Origin: an uncultured Chryseobacterium sp.
GTDB taxonomy: Bacteria; Bacteroidota; Bacteroidia; Flavobacteriales; Weeksellaceae
NCBI GenBank assembly: GCA_913778275.1
Contig: CAJYWN010000019.1
Span: 1-64,000, forward strand
Direction: 5' to 3'
Length of the DNA: 64,000 bases
The notes beneath the pieces are model-generated. The model was not told where the DNA came from, ran no database searches, and saw nothing but the letters and a program-made list of their open reading frames with translations. Shown here one piece after another: positions 37,195 to 44,945 of this stretch. Each line of letters begins with the position of its first letter. Position 1 is the first letter of the stretch. The translations under genes and the position numbers were made by a program.

Positions 37195-38565
37195 ATGCAG
37201 AGAATTCGATATTCCAGATACCTGAAATCGATCATTGTTTTGCTTGACCTTGTGGTTATTGCATCTATTTTCATATTCTTTTTTTTAACGAGAAACCAGA
37301 ATCTGAAATATAATCAGGAAACCTGGTACCAAAATGCATTTTCCTTAGCGTTGCTGTTTTTGTTCTGGATGCTCCTGAGCGGCAGAACAAAAATCTACAA
37401 CATTCCCAGGAACCTTACCTATACCCTTTTTCTGGAAAGAATACTTATCCATTTTTTATTATTCATTCTCGGGGTTCTGCTTATTGGGAAGGTAAGCTAT
37501 AATGTTTTTTTCAATTCAGATATTTACTGGCTTTCTTTTTATCTTTTCTTTTTTATCTTTTTAGTTAGGTCGCTGATCTTTTTTGGGATCAAATATATCC
37601 GGAGTCTTGGAATCAACCATCGGAATATTATGTTTATCCATGAAAACAGCTCTACGGAAGTTTTAAAAAATATATTGAAAGAAAGAAAGGATTACGGGTA
37701 TAAGATTTTCGAATACCAAAAGGATGAAATAAAAACGAATGAACTGATAGAGTTCTGGAAAAAAAACGGAATCCATACACTGTTTATCCCTTTGGAAAAT
37801 ACATACACCCCCAATACGGAAAAAGAAATCTTCAAACTGGCAGAAGCTAACAAAGTACATATCTCACTGATTCCCAATATCACACAAAGCGATTTCTTTT
37901 TGTATGACATGGGATACATACAGACGCAGCCGGTACTTAATCAGGCAAAATATCCGCTGGAATTTTATTCCAATTATCTGCTTAAGAGAATTTTCGATAT
38001 CGTATTTTCTATTGTTGTTATGGTCGGGATATGTTCCTGGCTATTTCCCATTATTGCCGTTTTAATCAAAATAACCTCGAAAGGACCCGTGTTCTTTATT
38101 CAGGAGCGATATGGTTTTCATGAGGAAGTTTTTAAATGCATAAAATTCCGTACGATGATCGTTAATGATGAATCGTCAACAAAAACTACGGAAGAAAATG
38201 ACGCAAGAATAACATCTTTCGGAAAGTTTCTAAGAAAAACCAGCCTTGATGAAATGCCTCAGTTTCTAAATGTTTTAAAGGGCGATATGTCAATTGTTGG
38301 GCCCCGGCCTCATATGTTGGCGGTGGACAATTATTACAAACCGAAAATAGGCCGTTACAGCCTGCGAAGCATGGTAGCTCCCGGAATTACGGGACTTGCT
38401 CAGGTAAACGGGCTGCGCGGAGATGCCGGAGATGTTGAGGTGGAAATGAATAAAAGAGTTCTGGCAGACGCTTTCTACGTTCGAAACTGGAGTTTTATGC
38501 TGGATCTTGTCATTATTCTCAAAACGGTTTTACTTGTGATTGGCGGAGATAAAAATGCAAAATAA
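37195..38565 (+). CDS. Exopolysaccharide polyprenyl glycosylphosphotransferase
   Basis: A 456-residue initiating sugar-phosphate transferase (PssY/WbaP/WcaJ-like) that loads the first sugar phosphate onto undecaprenyl phosphate. Four or five N-terminal membrane helices (about 10-140), a cytoplasmic nucleotide-binding-like region, then a final helix (about 275-295) and the catalytic domain with FIQERYGFHEEVFKCIKFRTM, LRKTSLDEMPQFLNVLKGDMSIVGPRPHM and VAPGITGLAQVNGLRG. The key DE and PRP motifs are present. It stands alone after queE, so it is not inside a capsule cluster here; the glycan it starts is unknown. Confidence 0.93.
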   Translation: MQRIRYSRYLKSIIVLLDLVVIASIFIFFFLTRNQNLKYNQETWYQNAFSLALLFLFWMLLSGRTKIYNIPRNLTYTLFLERILIHFLLFILGVLLIGKVSYNVFFNSDIYWLSFYLFFFIFLVRSLIFFGIKYIRSLGINHRNIMFIHENSSTEVLKNILKERKDYGYKIFEYQKDEIKTNELIEFWKKNGIHTLFIPLENTYTPNTEKEIFKLAEANKVHISLIPNITQSDFFLYDMGYIQTQPVLNQAKYPLEFYSNYLLKRIFDIVFSIVVMVGICSWLFPIIAVLIKITSKGPVFFIQERYGFHEEVFKCIKFRTMIVNDESSTKTTEENDARITSFGKFLRKTSLDEMPQFLNVLKGDMSIVGPRPHMLAVDNYYKPKIGRYSLRSMVAPGITGLAQVNGLRGDAGDVEVEMNKRVLADAFYVRNWSFMLDLVIILKTVLLVIGGDKNAK

Positions 38566-38660
38566 AGATTTTGGTCTACATTATGATATACTGAATACTG
38601 ATAAAGCCTGGTCTTACTCTTTGTGTAATTAATTAAATAAAAAAAGTCTAATTTAGCAGC

Positions 38661-39413
38661 ATGTTAAAAAAGTTTTTTACAGCAGTCGGAGAATACATCA
38701 TCCTTCTCGGTAAATCTATGCAGAAGCCACAGAAAATGAAAGTTTTCTGGAAGCTGCTCATGAGAGAAATCAATGATCTGGGGGTCAATTCGTTTGGGCT
38801 TGTCATCTTCACTTCTATATTCGTAGGAGCGGTTGTGGCCATCCAGATGTTCAACAACTTTGATGCCTCATCGTTCCCTATCCCACCGTCATTTGTAGGA
38901 TATGCTACTAAAGCAGTTCTTGTTCTGGAGTTTTCCCCAACCATTATCAGTCTTATCCTGGCCGGTAAAGTAGGTTCTTATATTGCCTCCAGCATCGGAA
39001 CCATGAGGGTGTCCGAACAGATTGACGCATTAGATATTATGGGCGTAAATTCTCCAAACTTTCTTATTTTCCCTAAAATTGTAGCGTGCGTTATCTTCAA
39101 TCCGCTGCTGATTGCCATTAGTATCGTTTTTGGTATCGCAGGAGGGTATATAGCCGGAATTTTAACAGGAAACTGGACGACTAATGACTATATTGTCGGA
39201 ATCCAGATGTATATGCCGAACCTGTTTATTTATTATGCATTCACCAAAACAATTGTTTTTGCCTTTATTATAGCAACAGTACCTTCATATTTCGGATATA
39301 ATGTAAAAGGAGGATCTTTGGAAGTAGGTAGAGCAAGTACACAGGCAGTAGTTTGGACAATGGTATTCATTATCCTTTCAGAATTACTATTAACCCAATT
39401 AATATTAAGCTAA
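38661..39413 (+). CDS. mlaE: MlaE-family ABC transporter permease
   Basis: A 250-residue permease with about five membrane helices, of the MlaE/YrbE family. Signatures are IFTSIFVGAVVAIQM near the N-terminus, LEFSPTIISLILAGKVGSYIASSIGTMRVSEQIDALDIMG (the conserved cytoplasmic loop with the EQIDAL motif) and VGRASTQAVVWTMVFIILSELLLTQLIL at the C-terminus. With MlaF and MlaD it moves phospholipid across the periplasm to maintain outer-membrane asymmetry. It ends immediately before mlaF. Confidence 0.94.
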   Translation: MLKKFFTAVGEYIILLGKSMQKPQKMKVFWKLLMREINDLGVNSFGLVIFTSIFVGAVVAIQMFNNFDASSFPIPPSFVGYATKAVLVLEFSPTIISLILAGKVGSYIASSIGTMRVSEQIDALDIMGVNSPNFLIFPKIVACVIFNPLLIAISIVFGIAGGYIAGILTGNWTTNDYIVGIQMYMPNLFIYYAFTKTIVFAFIIATVPSYFGYNVKGGSLEVGRASTQAVVWTMVFIILSELLLTQLILS

Positions 39414-40229
39414 ATGATTGAGGTAAAAGATCTTAAGAAAAGTTTTGATGAAGTTGAAGTACTTAAAGGGATTTCAACAACTTTCGATAAAGGGAAGGTA
39501 AATCTGATCATCGGACAGAGTGGATCCGGAAAGACGGTTTTCCTTAAAAGTCTGCTTAACGTTTATCAGCCTACTTCAGGAGAAATTCTTTTTGACGGCA
39601 AAGACATTAACGTGATGTCCAGAGAGGAAAAGCAGCATCTTCGCTCTGAAATCGGAACGGTTTTCCAGGGAAGCGCCTTATTTGACTCATTGACCGTTGA
39701 AGAAAATATTATGTTCCCGTTGGATATGTTTACGAATTTAACATTCAGGGAAAAGAAAAGACGTGTTTTTGAGGTTATCGGAAGAGTACATCTTGATAAG
39801 GCCAACAAAAAGTTCCCTTCCGAAATTTCAGGTGGGATGCAGAAACGTGTAGCGATTGCCCGGGCGATTGTGAACAATCCGAAATACCTTTTCTGTGACG
39901 AGCCGAATTCCGGTCTGGATCCTTACACTTCTAATGTAATCGACGATCTGCTGCTGGAAATTACGAAGGAATATAACACCACTACCATCATCAATACACA
40001 CGATATGAATTCCGTAATGACGATTGGCGAGAAAATTGTATATCTGAGATTAGGAATCAAGGAATGGGAAGGTAATAAAGACATCCTGATTACCGCAGGC
40101 AATAAAAATCTTATTGATTTTGTGTATTCATCAGAGTTATTTAAAGAGCTGAGAGAATACCTTCTTGAAAACAATAAAACGATCGATAATACAATTACAA
40201 AAATAGAAGACAATGAAAAAGATTCTTAG
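39414..40229 (+). CDS. mlaF: MlaF-family ABC transporter ATP-binding protein
   Basis: A 271-residue ABC ATPase. Walker A is IGQSGSGKTVFLKS (about 34-42), Q-loop GTVFQGSALFDSLTVEEN, signature SGGMQKRVAIARAIV, Walker B KYLFCDEPNSGLDP and H-loop INTHDMNS. These match the MlaF/Ttg2A group and the gene directly abuts mlaE. The C-terminal 40 residues are an extra charged tail. It overlaps the next gene by 17 bases, so the outer-membrane beta-barrel protein is translated with it. The cognate MlaD is probably the gene at 21540. Confidence 0.94.
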   Translation: MIEVKDLKKSFDEVEVLKGISTTFDKGKVNLIIGQSGSGKTVFLKSLLNVYQPTSGEILFDGKDINVMSREEKQHLRSEIGTVFQGSALFDSLTVEENIMFPLDMFTNLTFREKKRRVFEVIGRVHLDKANKKFPSEISGGMQKRVAIARAIVNNPKYLFCDEPNSGLDPYTSNVIDDLLLEITKEYNTTTIINTHDMNSVMTIGEKIVYLRLGIKEWEGNKDILITAGNKNLIDFVYSSELFKELREYLLENNKTIDNTITKIEDNEKDS

Positions 40230-40824
40230 TATAGCATTTGTAGGTTTTTCCCTACTTGCTTCTGCGCAGATTTCTTTGGCAGGAAAAGCAAATTTGATTT
40301 TCCCTACGGGATCACCTTCCTGGCAGAATATTAAAGGAACGGTAAACCAGGCCATTGAAGGCGAGGGCAAAAACAATGCAGGTTTTAACGTAGGTCTTTC
40401 ACTAAAAGTAGGATTGCCTACTTCATTTTTCCTGATGCCGGAATTGTACTACACCAACTTTAAAAACGAATTTACTGCTGCTAATACAACATTCGATATC
40501 AAAAGCAGCAGGCTTGACCTTCCTGTATTGTTAGGGTATAATATTTTAGGAAATACGGTGGGTGTTTTTGTAGGACCAGTAGCAAGCTATAATTTGGCTA
40601 AAGAAGATACCTTCAATGATTTCAGAGAAAATGCGAGAGATAATTTTACGGTAGGATACCAGTTTGGTGCCCAGGTGGAAATCTCAAAACTCATTTTGAA
40701 TGCAAGATATGAAGGTGCTTTCAGCAAAGATTCCAGAAACTTCATCAACAGAGTTTCAGGGGAAGAGATACGATACGATAACAGACCTAATCTTTTTATG
40801 ATAGGTTTAGGGTATAAGTTTTAA
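40213..40824 (+). CDS. Outer-membrane beta-barrel protein
   Basis: A 203-residue protein with a signal peptide (MKKILSIAFVGFSLLASAQ) and alternating hydrophobic beta strands, in the porin/OmpA-barrel family common in Bacteroidota: NVGLSLKVGLPTSFFLMPELYYTNFKNEF, KSSRLDLPVLLGYNIL, FTVGYQFGAQVEI and the terminal RPNLFMIGLGYKF with the usual C-terminal aromatic. Its 17-base overlap with mlaF suggests a link with the lipid transporter, possibly as an outer-membrane acceptor; that is inference. Confidence 0.83.
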   Translation: MKKILSIAFVGFSLLASAQISLAGKANLIFPTGSPSWQNIKGTVNQAIEGEGKNNAGFNVGLSLKVGLPTSFFLMPELYYTNFKNEFTAANTTFDIKSSRLDLPVLLGYNILGNTVGVFVGPVASYNLAKEDTFNDFRENARDNFTVGYQFGAQVEISKLILNARYEGAFSKDSRNFINRVSGEEIRYDNRPNLFMIGLGYKF

Positions 40825-40847
40825 ATTGATTACGTCGATATAAAATT

Positions 40848-40878
40848 AAATCCTCAGTTCATCAGACCTGAGGATTTT
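40848..40878. terminator. Bidirectional terminator shared by the mlaEF-OMP unit and the 40862 gene
   Basis: A 10-bp stem AAATCCTCAG (40848-40857) with CTGAGGATTT (40868-40877) and a ten-base loop. The right half lies within the last codons of the convergent minus-strand gene, whose stop is at 40862-40864. It is T-rich on the plus-strand side. Confidence 0.7.
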
Positions 40879-41176
40879 GATTTCTAAGATCCAGCTCAGC
40901 TTCACGTCTTGCTATATCTGCCGCTCTTCTTTCCAAATCTTCTTTTTCCTGCTGCAGCTGTTTGAGTTCTCTTCTTTTCTGCTCTGCTTTTATAGCGCTT
41001 CCTTTGCTTACATAACCCACCATTCCGCCGATAATCAGGCCAATTCCGATACCACCAAGAATTCCCATGATATGAGGCATTCCCAGATCATTCAGGGTAA
41101 AGTTGTTTGCTGTAAGATAAAATAGCAGTATGGATAACGCCAAAAGGATAAGTCCTGTAATTGTTAAATTTTTCAT
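40862..41176 (-). CDS. Small membrane protein with coiled-coil tail
   Basis: About 104 residues: two membrane helices (about 4-23 and 32-54, with GILGGIGIGLIIGGMVGYVSKG) and a charged helical tail rich in Lys, Glu, Arg and Gln that probably forms a coiled coil. I recognise no family. I start at the ATG at 41176 (MKNLTITGLILL) because it begins the first helix; the ORF extends 14 codons upstream. The role is unknown; the nearest genes are an OMP and an M48 lipoprotein. Confidence 0.65.
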   Translation of the reverse strand: MKNLTITGLILLALSILLFYLTANNFTLNDLGMPHIMGILGGIGIGLIIGGMVGYVSKGSAIKAEQKRRELKQLQQEKEDLERRAADIARREAELDLRNQNPQV

Positions 41177-41271
41177 AGTGTTGTGCTTAAATAGTTTTAA
41201 TAAAAATAGCCTTACCAAATTAATAAAAATTCAATAAGGCCTGTTCAAGATTAAATTTATTTTTGTAGTAT

Positions 41272-42078
41272 TTACATTTTTCCACCTGCCGCTCTGTAAT
41301 ATTCCAGAGCTTTCGGTAAGTTTTTATTGATATCTGAAATTCTGGTTTCAGGATTCGGGTGGGTAGATAAGAATTCCGGCTGTCTTGCTCCTTTTGAAGC
41401 TGCCTCCATTCTTTCCCAGAAAGGTATTGCTTCCCTTGGATCATAACCTGCCATTGACATAATATAAAGTCCCATCTGATCTGCTTCCGATTCCTGGTTT
41501 CTTCCATATTTCAGCAGAGCAACCTGTGAGCCAATAGGATACACTGCTTCAAAAACATTAGCCCACTGAGCATTGGAAATACTTCCGCCTAAAATGGCTC
41601 CGCCATACTGGGCAACCATAGCCTGAGAAATTCTTTCATTGCCATGACCTGCCAAAGCGTGCGATACTTCGTGCCCCATCACTACAGCCAGTCCGTTTTC
41701 ATTTTTTGTAACCGGAAGAATTCCTGTATAAACAGCTACTTTTCCACCTGGCATACACCAGGCATTAAGCTCATTGCTCTGGATAAGGTTAAATTCCCAA
41801 TTATAGTTAGCAAGATCTCCGGAGCGGCCAATAGACTGATAATATCTTTCTGCTGCAGATTTTATTCTCGATCCTACATTTACCACTTTTTTAGCATCTG
41901 CTGTTCCTGTTATTACTTTGGATTTGCCTAATGTTGATCTGTATTCCTGAGCAGACATCGTCAGGATTTCTGAATTGTTTGCCAGCTGTAATGATGACCT
42001 TCCCGTGATTGGGTTGGTAGTACAAGCTGTAAAAATAAGAGCTGCCGCTCCCATTCCTAATAAATTTGTAAATTTCAT
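41272..42078 (-). CDS. M48-family metallopeptidase, lipoprotein
   Basis: A 268-residue periplasmic zinc protease with a lipoprotein signal (MKFTNLLGMGAAALIFTAC, lipid Cys 19). The zinc-binding HEXXH is in VVMGHEVSHALAGHGNER (about residues 135-140) and the third ligand Glu in YGRNQESEADQMGLYIMSMAGYDPREAI. Other features are NPITGRSSLQL just after the lipobox and the C-terminal FLSTHPNPETRI, both typical of BepA/LoiP-like quality-control proteases of outer-membrane assembly. It is transcribed alone and divergent from a DUF4251 gene. Confidence 0.93.
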   Translation of the reverse strand: MKFTNLLGMGAAALIFTACTTNPITGRSSLQLANNSEILTMSAQEYRSTLGKSKVITGTADAKKVVNVGSRIKSAAERYYQSIGRSGDLANYNWEFNLIQSNELNAWCMPGGKVAVYTGILPVTKNENGLAVVMGHEVSHALAGHGNERISQAMVAQYGGAILGGSISNAQWANVFEAVYPIGSQVALLKYGRNQESEADQMGLYIMSMAGYDPREAIPFWERMEAASKGARQPEFLSTHPNPETRISDINKNLPKALEYYRAAGGKM

Positions 42079-42138
42079 AGTTCGAGTGTTATTAGTTCAT
42101 CCTTAACAATTTTTATTCCAAAATACTTTCAAGGATTA

Positions 42139-42146
42139 TATATTTG
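42139..42146 (+). promoter_or_regulatory. Probable promoter -7 element of the DUF4251 gene
   Basis: TATATTTG matches TAnnTTTG and lies 38 bases before the ATG at 42184. The divergent M48 gene has no equally clear element. Confidence 0.5.
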
Positions 42147-42183
42147 CATACAATTTGCTGTCTAATCTAGTAATTATACTGCT

Positions 42184-42729
42184 ATGAAAAAATATATCTC
42201 GATCATTTGTATGTTCAGTTTTTTGTTTTTCTTTGAAAACTGTTCTTCGCAGAGCAATATGGATCCGCAGGCGGTAACAGCGTTGGTAAATTCTCAGGAT
42301 TTTTCTTTCCATGCACAGAGAGCAAACCCTACTAATTACGATGTTATCAATGTTATGACTTCTATGCCTAATGCCACTGGGACAAGAATACTGAATCTAT
42401 CAGGTGATAATTACAGCATTGACCTAAGACCCAATAATCTGGAAGTTACACTGCCTTATTTTGGAAGAGTCTTTAACCCTACTTATGGTGATGCTTCGCA
42501 AAACAGTTATAGATTTACATCAAAGGATTTTACTGTAAATAAAAGCCAGAATAAAAAAGGCGGATGGATTATAAGAATTAAAGCTAATGATGTAAAAACA
42601 GTAGATGAAATTATCATTGAAGTCTCCAAATACGGTAAAGCATTTACATCGATCAGCAGCAATGACAGACAGCCTATTTCCTACGACGGCTATATTACGA
42701 AAAATGAAGAACGGAAGGTTCAGCCTTAA
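42184..42729 (+). CDS. DUF4251 domain-containing lipoprotein
   Basis: A 181-residue secreted protein: signal peptide MKKYISIICMFSFLFFFENC, likely lipid-modified at the Cys of ENC, then a DUF4251 domain (FSFHAQRANPTNYDVINVMTSMPN, YSIDLRPNNLEVTLPYFGRVFNPTYGD, SQNSYRFTSKDFTVN and IRIKANDVKTVDEIIIEVSKYGKAF). The family is abundant in Bacteroidota and of unknown function. Its stop codon and that of the convergent meaB gene sit inside a perfect 12-base palindrome, AGCCTTAAGGCT (42722-42733). Confidence 0.88.
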   Translation: MKKYISIICMFSFLFFFENCSSQSNMDPQAVTALVNSQDFSFHAQRANPTNYDVINVMTSMPNATGTRILNLSGDNYSIDLRPNNLEVTLPYFGRVFNPTYGDASQNSYRFTSKDFTVNKSQNKKGGWIIRIKANDVKTVDEIIIEVSKYGKAFTSISSNDRQPISYDGYITKNEERKVQP

Positions 42730-42731
42730 GG

Positions 42732-43715
42732 CTAATCTTTAGACAGGAATCTTTCTACAAATAATTTTGCTTCGGTACTAGGATTGGAAATCAGTGCAGA
42801 AGCATTTTTTTTATGGTGATTATAAGCCTCTTCCAAGGTATTATTTTTTTTCATAGCCGACAAAATGTATTCCTGAACCCAATATTCAAAACGTTTTTCT
42901 GCCTGCTGATTTCTTACTTGTTCAAATCTGTGTGTTTTCTTTTTCAGAGTAATGAACGCATTAATTTTTTCAAAAACTTCGTTAAGGCCTTCATTGCTGA
43001 GGGCAGATCCTAATAACACCGGTACTTTCCAGTCTTTTTCTTTAGGCGGAATAAAGTCTAAAGCTCTTTTTAGTTCCAGTCTGGTATTTTTAGCTTTTTG
43101 AAGATTATCCTGATCCACTTTATTGATAAAGATCACATCTACCATTTCCATAATTCCTCTTTTAATGCCCTGAAGTTCGTCTCCACCACCAATTATTTTT
43201 AAAAACACGAAAACATCGGTAATATCAGCGACCAGCACTTCAGATTGTCCAACCCCAACGGTTTCTATCAATATATAATCGTAGCCTGCTGCTTCGCAGA
43301 TCAGCATAGTTTCAAAAGTAGTATTGGCTACACCGCCCAGAAATCCTGAGCTTGGGGAAGGCCGTATAAATGCATTTTCTTCTTTTGCCAGCTCTTCCAT
43401 TCTGGTTTTATCGCCCAGAATACTTCCTTTATTAATAGCGGAACTCGGATCAATAGCCAGAACCGCTACTCTCTTCCCGGTAGCAATCGCCAGTCTTCCG
43501 AAATTTTCGATAAAGGTTGATTTTCCGGCACCCGGAACTCCGGTCACACCTACTCTTATTGAATTTCCGGTAAAGGGCATCAGTTCTTTCAGTAATTCTT
43601 CCGCCTGCCGGCGATGTTCTGCTTTTTTACTTTCCACTAAGGTAATGGCTTTTGCAATCAGACGTTTGTTTCCTGACTGTATTCCTTCGACGAGCTCTTT
43701 TGTAGAAAATTTCAT
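42732..43715 (-). CDS. meaB: MeaB, GTPase chaperone of methylmalonyl-CoA mutase
   Basis: About 327 residues of the ArgK/MeaB G3E-type GTPase family. The N-terminal helical segment (KRLIAKAITLVESKKAEHRRQAEELL) is followed by a P-loop GVPGAGKS (59-66), the Walker B-like VLAIDPSSAINKGSILGDKTRM, and IETVGVGQSEV and NKVDQDN (NKxD). It protects and reactivates B12-dependent methylmalonyl-CoA mutase using GTP. The mutase itself lies about 9 kb away at 52006-54123. I start at 43715 (MKFSTKEL); six codons upstream are poorly supported. Confidence 0.94.
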   Translation of the reverse strand: MKFSTKELVEGIQSGNKRLIAKAITLVESKKAEHRRQAEELLKELMPFTGNSIRVGVTGVPGAGKSTFIENFGRLAIATGKRVAVLAIDPSSAINKGSILGDKTRMEELAKEENAFIRPSPSSGFLGGVANTTFETMLICEAAGYDYILIETVGVGQSEVLVADITDVFVFLKIIGGGDELQGIKRGIMEMVDVIFINKVDQDNLQKAKNTRLELKRALDFIPPKEKDWKVPVLLGSALSNEGLNEVFEKINAFITLKKKTHRFEQVRNQQAEKRFEYWVQEYILSAMKKNNTLEEAYNHHKKNASALISNPSTEAKLFVERFLSKD

Positions 43716-43883
43716 TAATTCAAAAATAAACAATTATAAGTCAGCGGTCAAGAGGCAGGTTTATTTCAGGCAGATTTTATTCTTTTACAGCATTCTGAAA
43801 TAATAAATTTAGCGGATACTTTTTGTTACTTAAAATGCTTCCCGTATGACAGATGATGTGGAAATTTATAAAAACGACTGCAA

Positions 43884-44002
43884 CCCTAGCCCCGATTGAA
43901 GCTTTGTCTGAGCTCATTTTTTGTTATCGGCTCGGCGGCTCCGCCGCCGAGCCGATAACAAAAAATAGCGAGTGCGGAAAGCGGGAAAAAGCTTCTAAAA
44001 AT
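43884..44002 (+). repeat. Dispersed intergenic repeat with palindromic core, copy B
   Basis: The core is a perfect 24-bp inverted repeat (43916-43939 with 43943-43966, loop TCC). Flanks match copies A and C: 5' CCCCGATTGAAGCTTTGTCTGAGCTC-type and 3' AGCGAGTGCGGAAAGCGGGAAAAAGCTTC-type. In copies B and C the outer CCCG and GCGGG can pair, enclosing the hairpin. It sits between meaB and the cytochrome genes. Confidence 0.65.
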
Positions 44003-44151
44003 CTAAATATATCTTAATATAACTACCCCGTCAAAAATTTCTTAGAAATTTTCGCCACCAGTACCTCAATATTTTTATTTATTTGATTCGGCGAATCTCG
44101 TTCCTCGGTTTCCAGAGGAGGGAATTGAAACCGGGTACACTTCAACTTTTA

Positions 44152-44189
44152 AATTGACCATTTACAAGTGAAACGAATTGACCATTCAC
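44152..44189 (+). repeat. Direct copies of the AATTGACCATTCAC motif
   Basis: AATTGACCATTTAC (44152-44165) and AATTGACCATTCAC (44176-44189) are direct repeats ten bases apart; the same motif is present as an inverted pair at 29174-29254. Function is unknown. Confidence 0.55.
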
Positions 44190-44253
44190 CCAATTACTAT
44201 TTGTACTTCTTCTAAATTAAATCTCTGCTTCACCGATGCCAATGGGAAATTCT

Positions 44254-44261
44254 TACATTTG
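44254..44261 (+). promoter_or_regulatory. Probable promoter of the cytochrome pair
   Basis: TACATTTG matches TAnnTTTG and ends 23 bases before the first cytochrome ATG. Confidence 0.5.
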
Positions 44262-44284
44262 TTTTTATTCAAATAATTGACAAC

Positions 44285-44575
44285 ATGAAAAAAATCATTG
44301 CTGCAGCCTCCTTTACAGCTGTTTTATTGGCCTCTTGTACACCGAAAGCAACAACAGCATCGGCTCCTGCAGCTGCAACCTCTACAGCCGAACAGATCGC
44401 TCAGGGAAAAACCATCTTCGAAAACTCCTGCGGAAGATGTCACAAACTTCCGGACCCTGCCTCCCACACTTCTGTACAGTGGGTGGGAATCATGAATTCT
44501 ATGGCTCCGAAAGCAAAACTTACGGATGAGCAGCATCAATGGGTATATGATTACATCGTTTCTGCGAAAAAATAA
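44285..44575 (+). CDS. Small c-type cytochrome lipoprotein
   Basis: A 96-residue protein: lipoprotein signal with lipobox LLASC (Cys 18), an Ala/Thr/Ser-rich linker (21-36), and a mini cytochrome c domain with heme-binding CGRCH (C49, C52, H53) preceded by QGKTIFENS. A Met in IMNSMAPKAKL is the likely sixth heme ligand. The domain is much shorter than standard cytochrome c. It would shuttle electrons at the periplasmic face of the membrane; partners are unknown. A paralogue follows 19 bases downstream. Confidence 0.88.
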   Translation: MKKIIAAASFTAVLLASCTPKATTASAPAAATSTAEQIAQGKTIFENSCGRCHKLPDPASHTSVQWVGIMNSMAPKAKLTDEQHQWVYDYIVSAKK

Positions 44576-44594
44576 TCACTTTAAAAATATTAAT

Positions 44595-44882
44595 ATGAAA
44601 AAACTGATATTGGGCATAATCGGCTTTTCTGCACTGCTGGTATCATGCGGACCGAAAAGCACTGCCGTAACGGGACCAAAATATACCTCATCCGAGCAGC
44701 TGGCCCAGGGAAAAACAATTTTTGAAAATTCCTGCAACAAATGCCACGGACTTCCCAATCCGGAAAAACATGACGACATGGGCTGGCTGAAAACATTAAG
44801 CAGAATGGCTCCGAAAGCGAAACTGAATGAAGAACAGCACCAAATGGTATACGATTATCTGATTTCCGTAAACAACAAATAA
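44595..44882 (+). CDS. Second small c-type cytochrome lipoprotein (paralogue)
   Basis: About 95 residues, clearly paralogous to the upstream gene: lipobox LLVSC (Cys 18), QGKTIFENSCNKCHGLPNP with CxxCH (C47, C50, H51), and the matching LSRMAPKAKLNEEQHQMVYDYLIS end. I start at 44595 because the signal peptide begins there; the open frame runs 23 codons back into the first gene. The tandem pair probably arose by duplication and may form a short relay or alternative electron carriers. Confidence 0.87.
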   Translation: MKKLILGIIGFSALLVSCGPKSTAVTGPKYTSSEQLAQGKTIFENSCNKCHGLPNPEKHDDMGWLKTLSRMAPKAKLNEEQHQMVYDYLISVNNK

Positions 44883-44919
44883 GCGGAGAGAAAGTTCTAC
44901 CCCAAACTATTACAATAAA

Positions 44920-44945
44920 AGAGGAGACTTATTTTGTCTCCTTTT
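44920..44945. terminator. Terminator between the cytochromes and the TPR gene
   Basis: A 6-bp stem GGAGAC (44923-44928) with GTCTCC (44936-44941) and T-runs on both strands lies between convergent genes and covers the stop codon of the minus-strand TPR gene, closing both the cytochrome unit and the rtcB-prfH operon. Confidence 0.6.

Larger units (their letters stand above)
43716..44284. other. Intergenic region with repeats
   Basis: 569 bases without a supported gene. It holds copy B of the palindromic-core repeat (43884-44002), a loose hairpin CGGTTTC...GAAACCG (44107-44132), two direct copies of AATTGACCATTNAC (44152 and 44176), and a promoter element for the cytochrome genes (44254). Confidence 0.6.
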
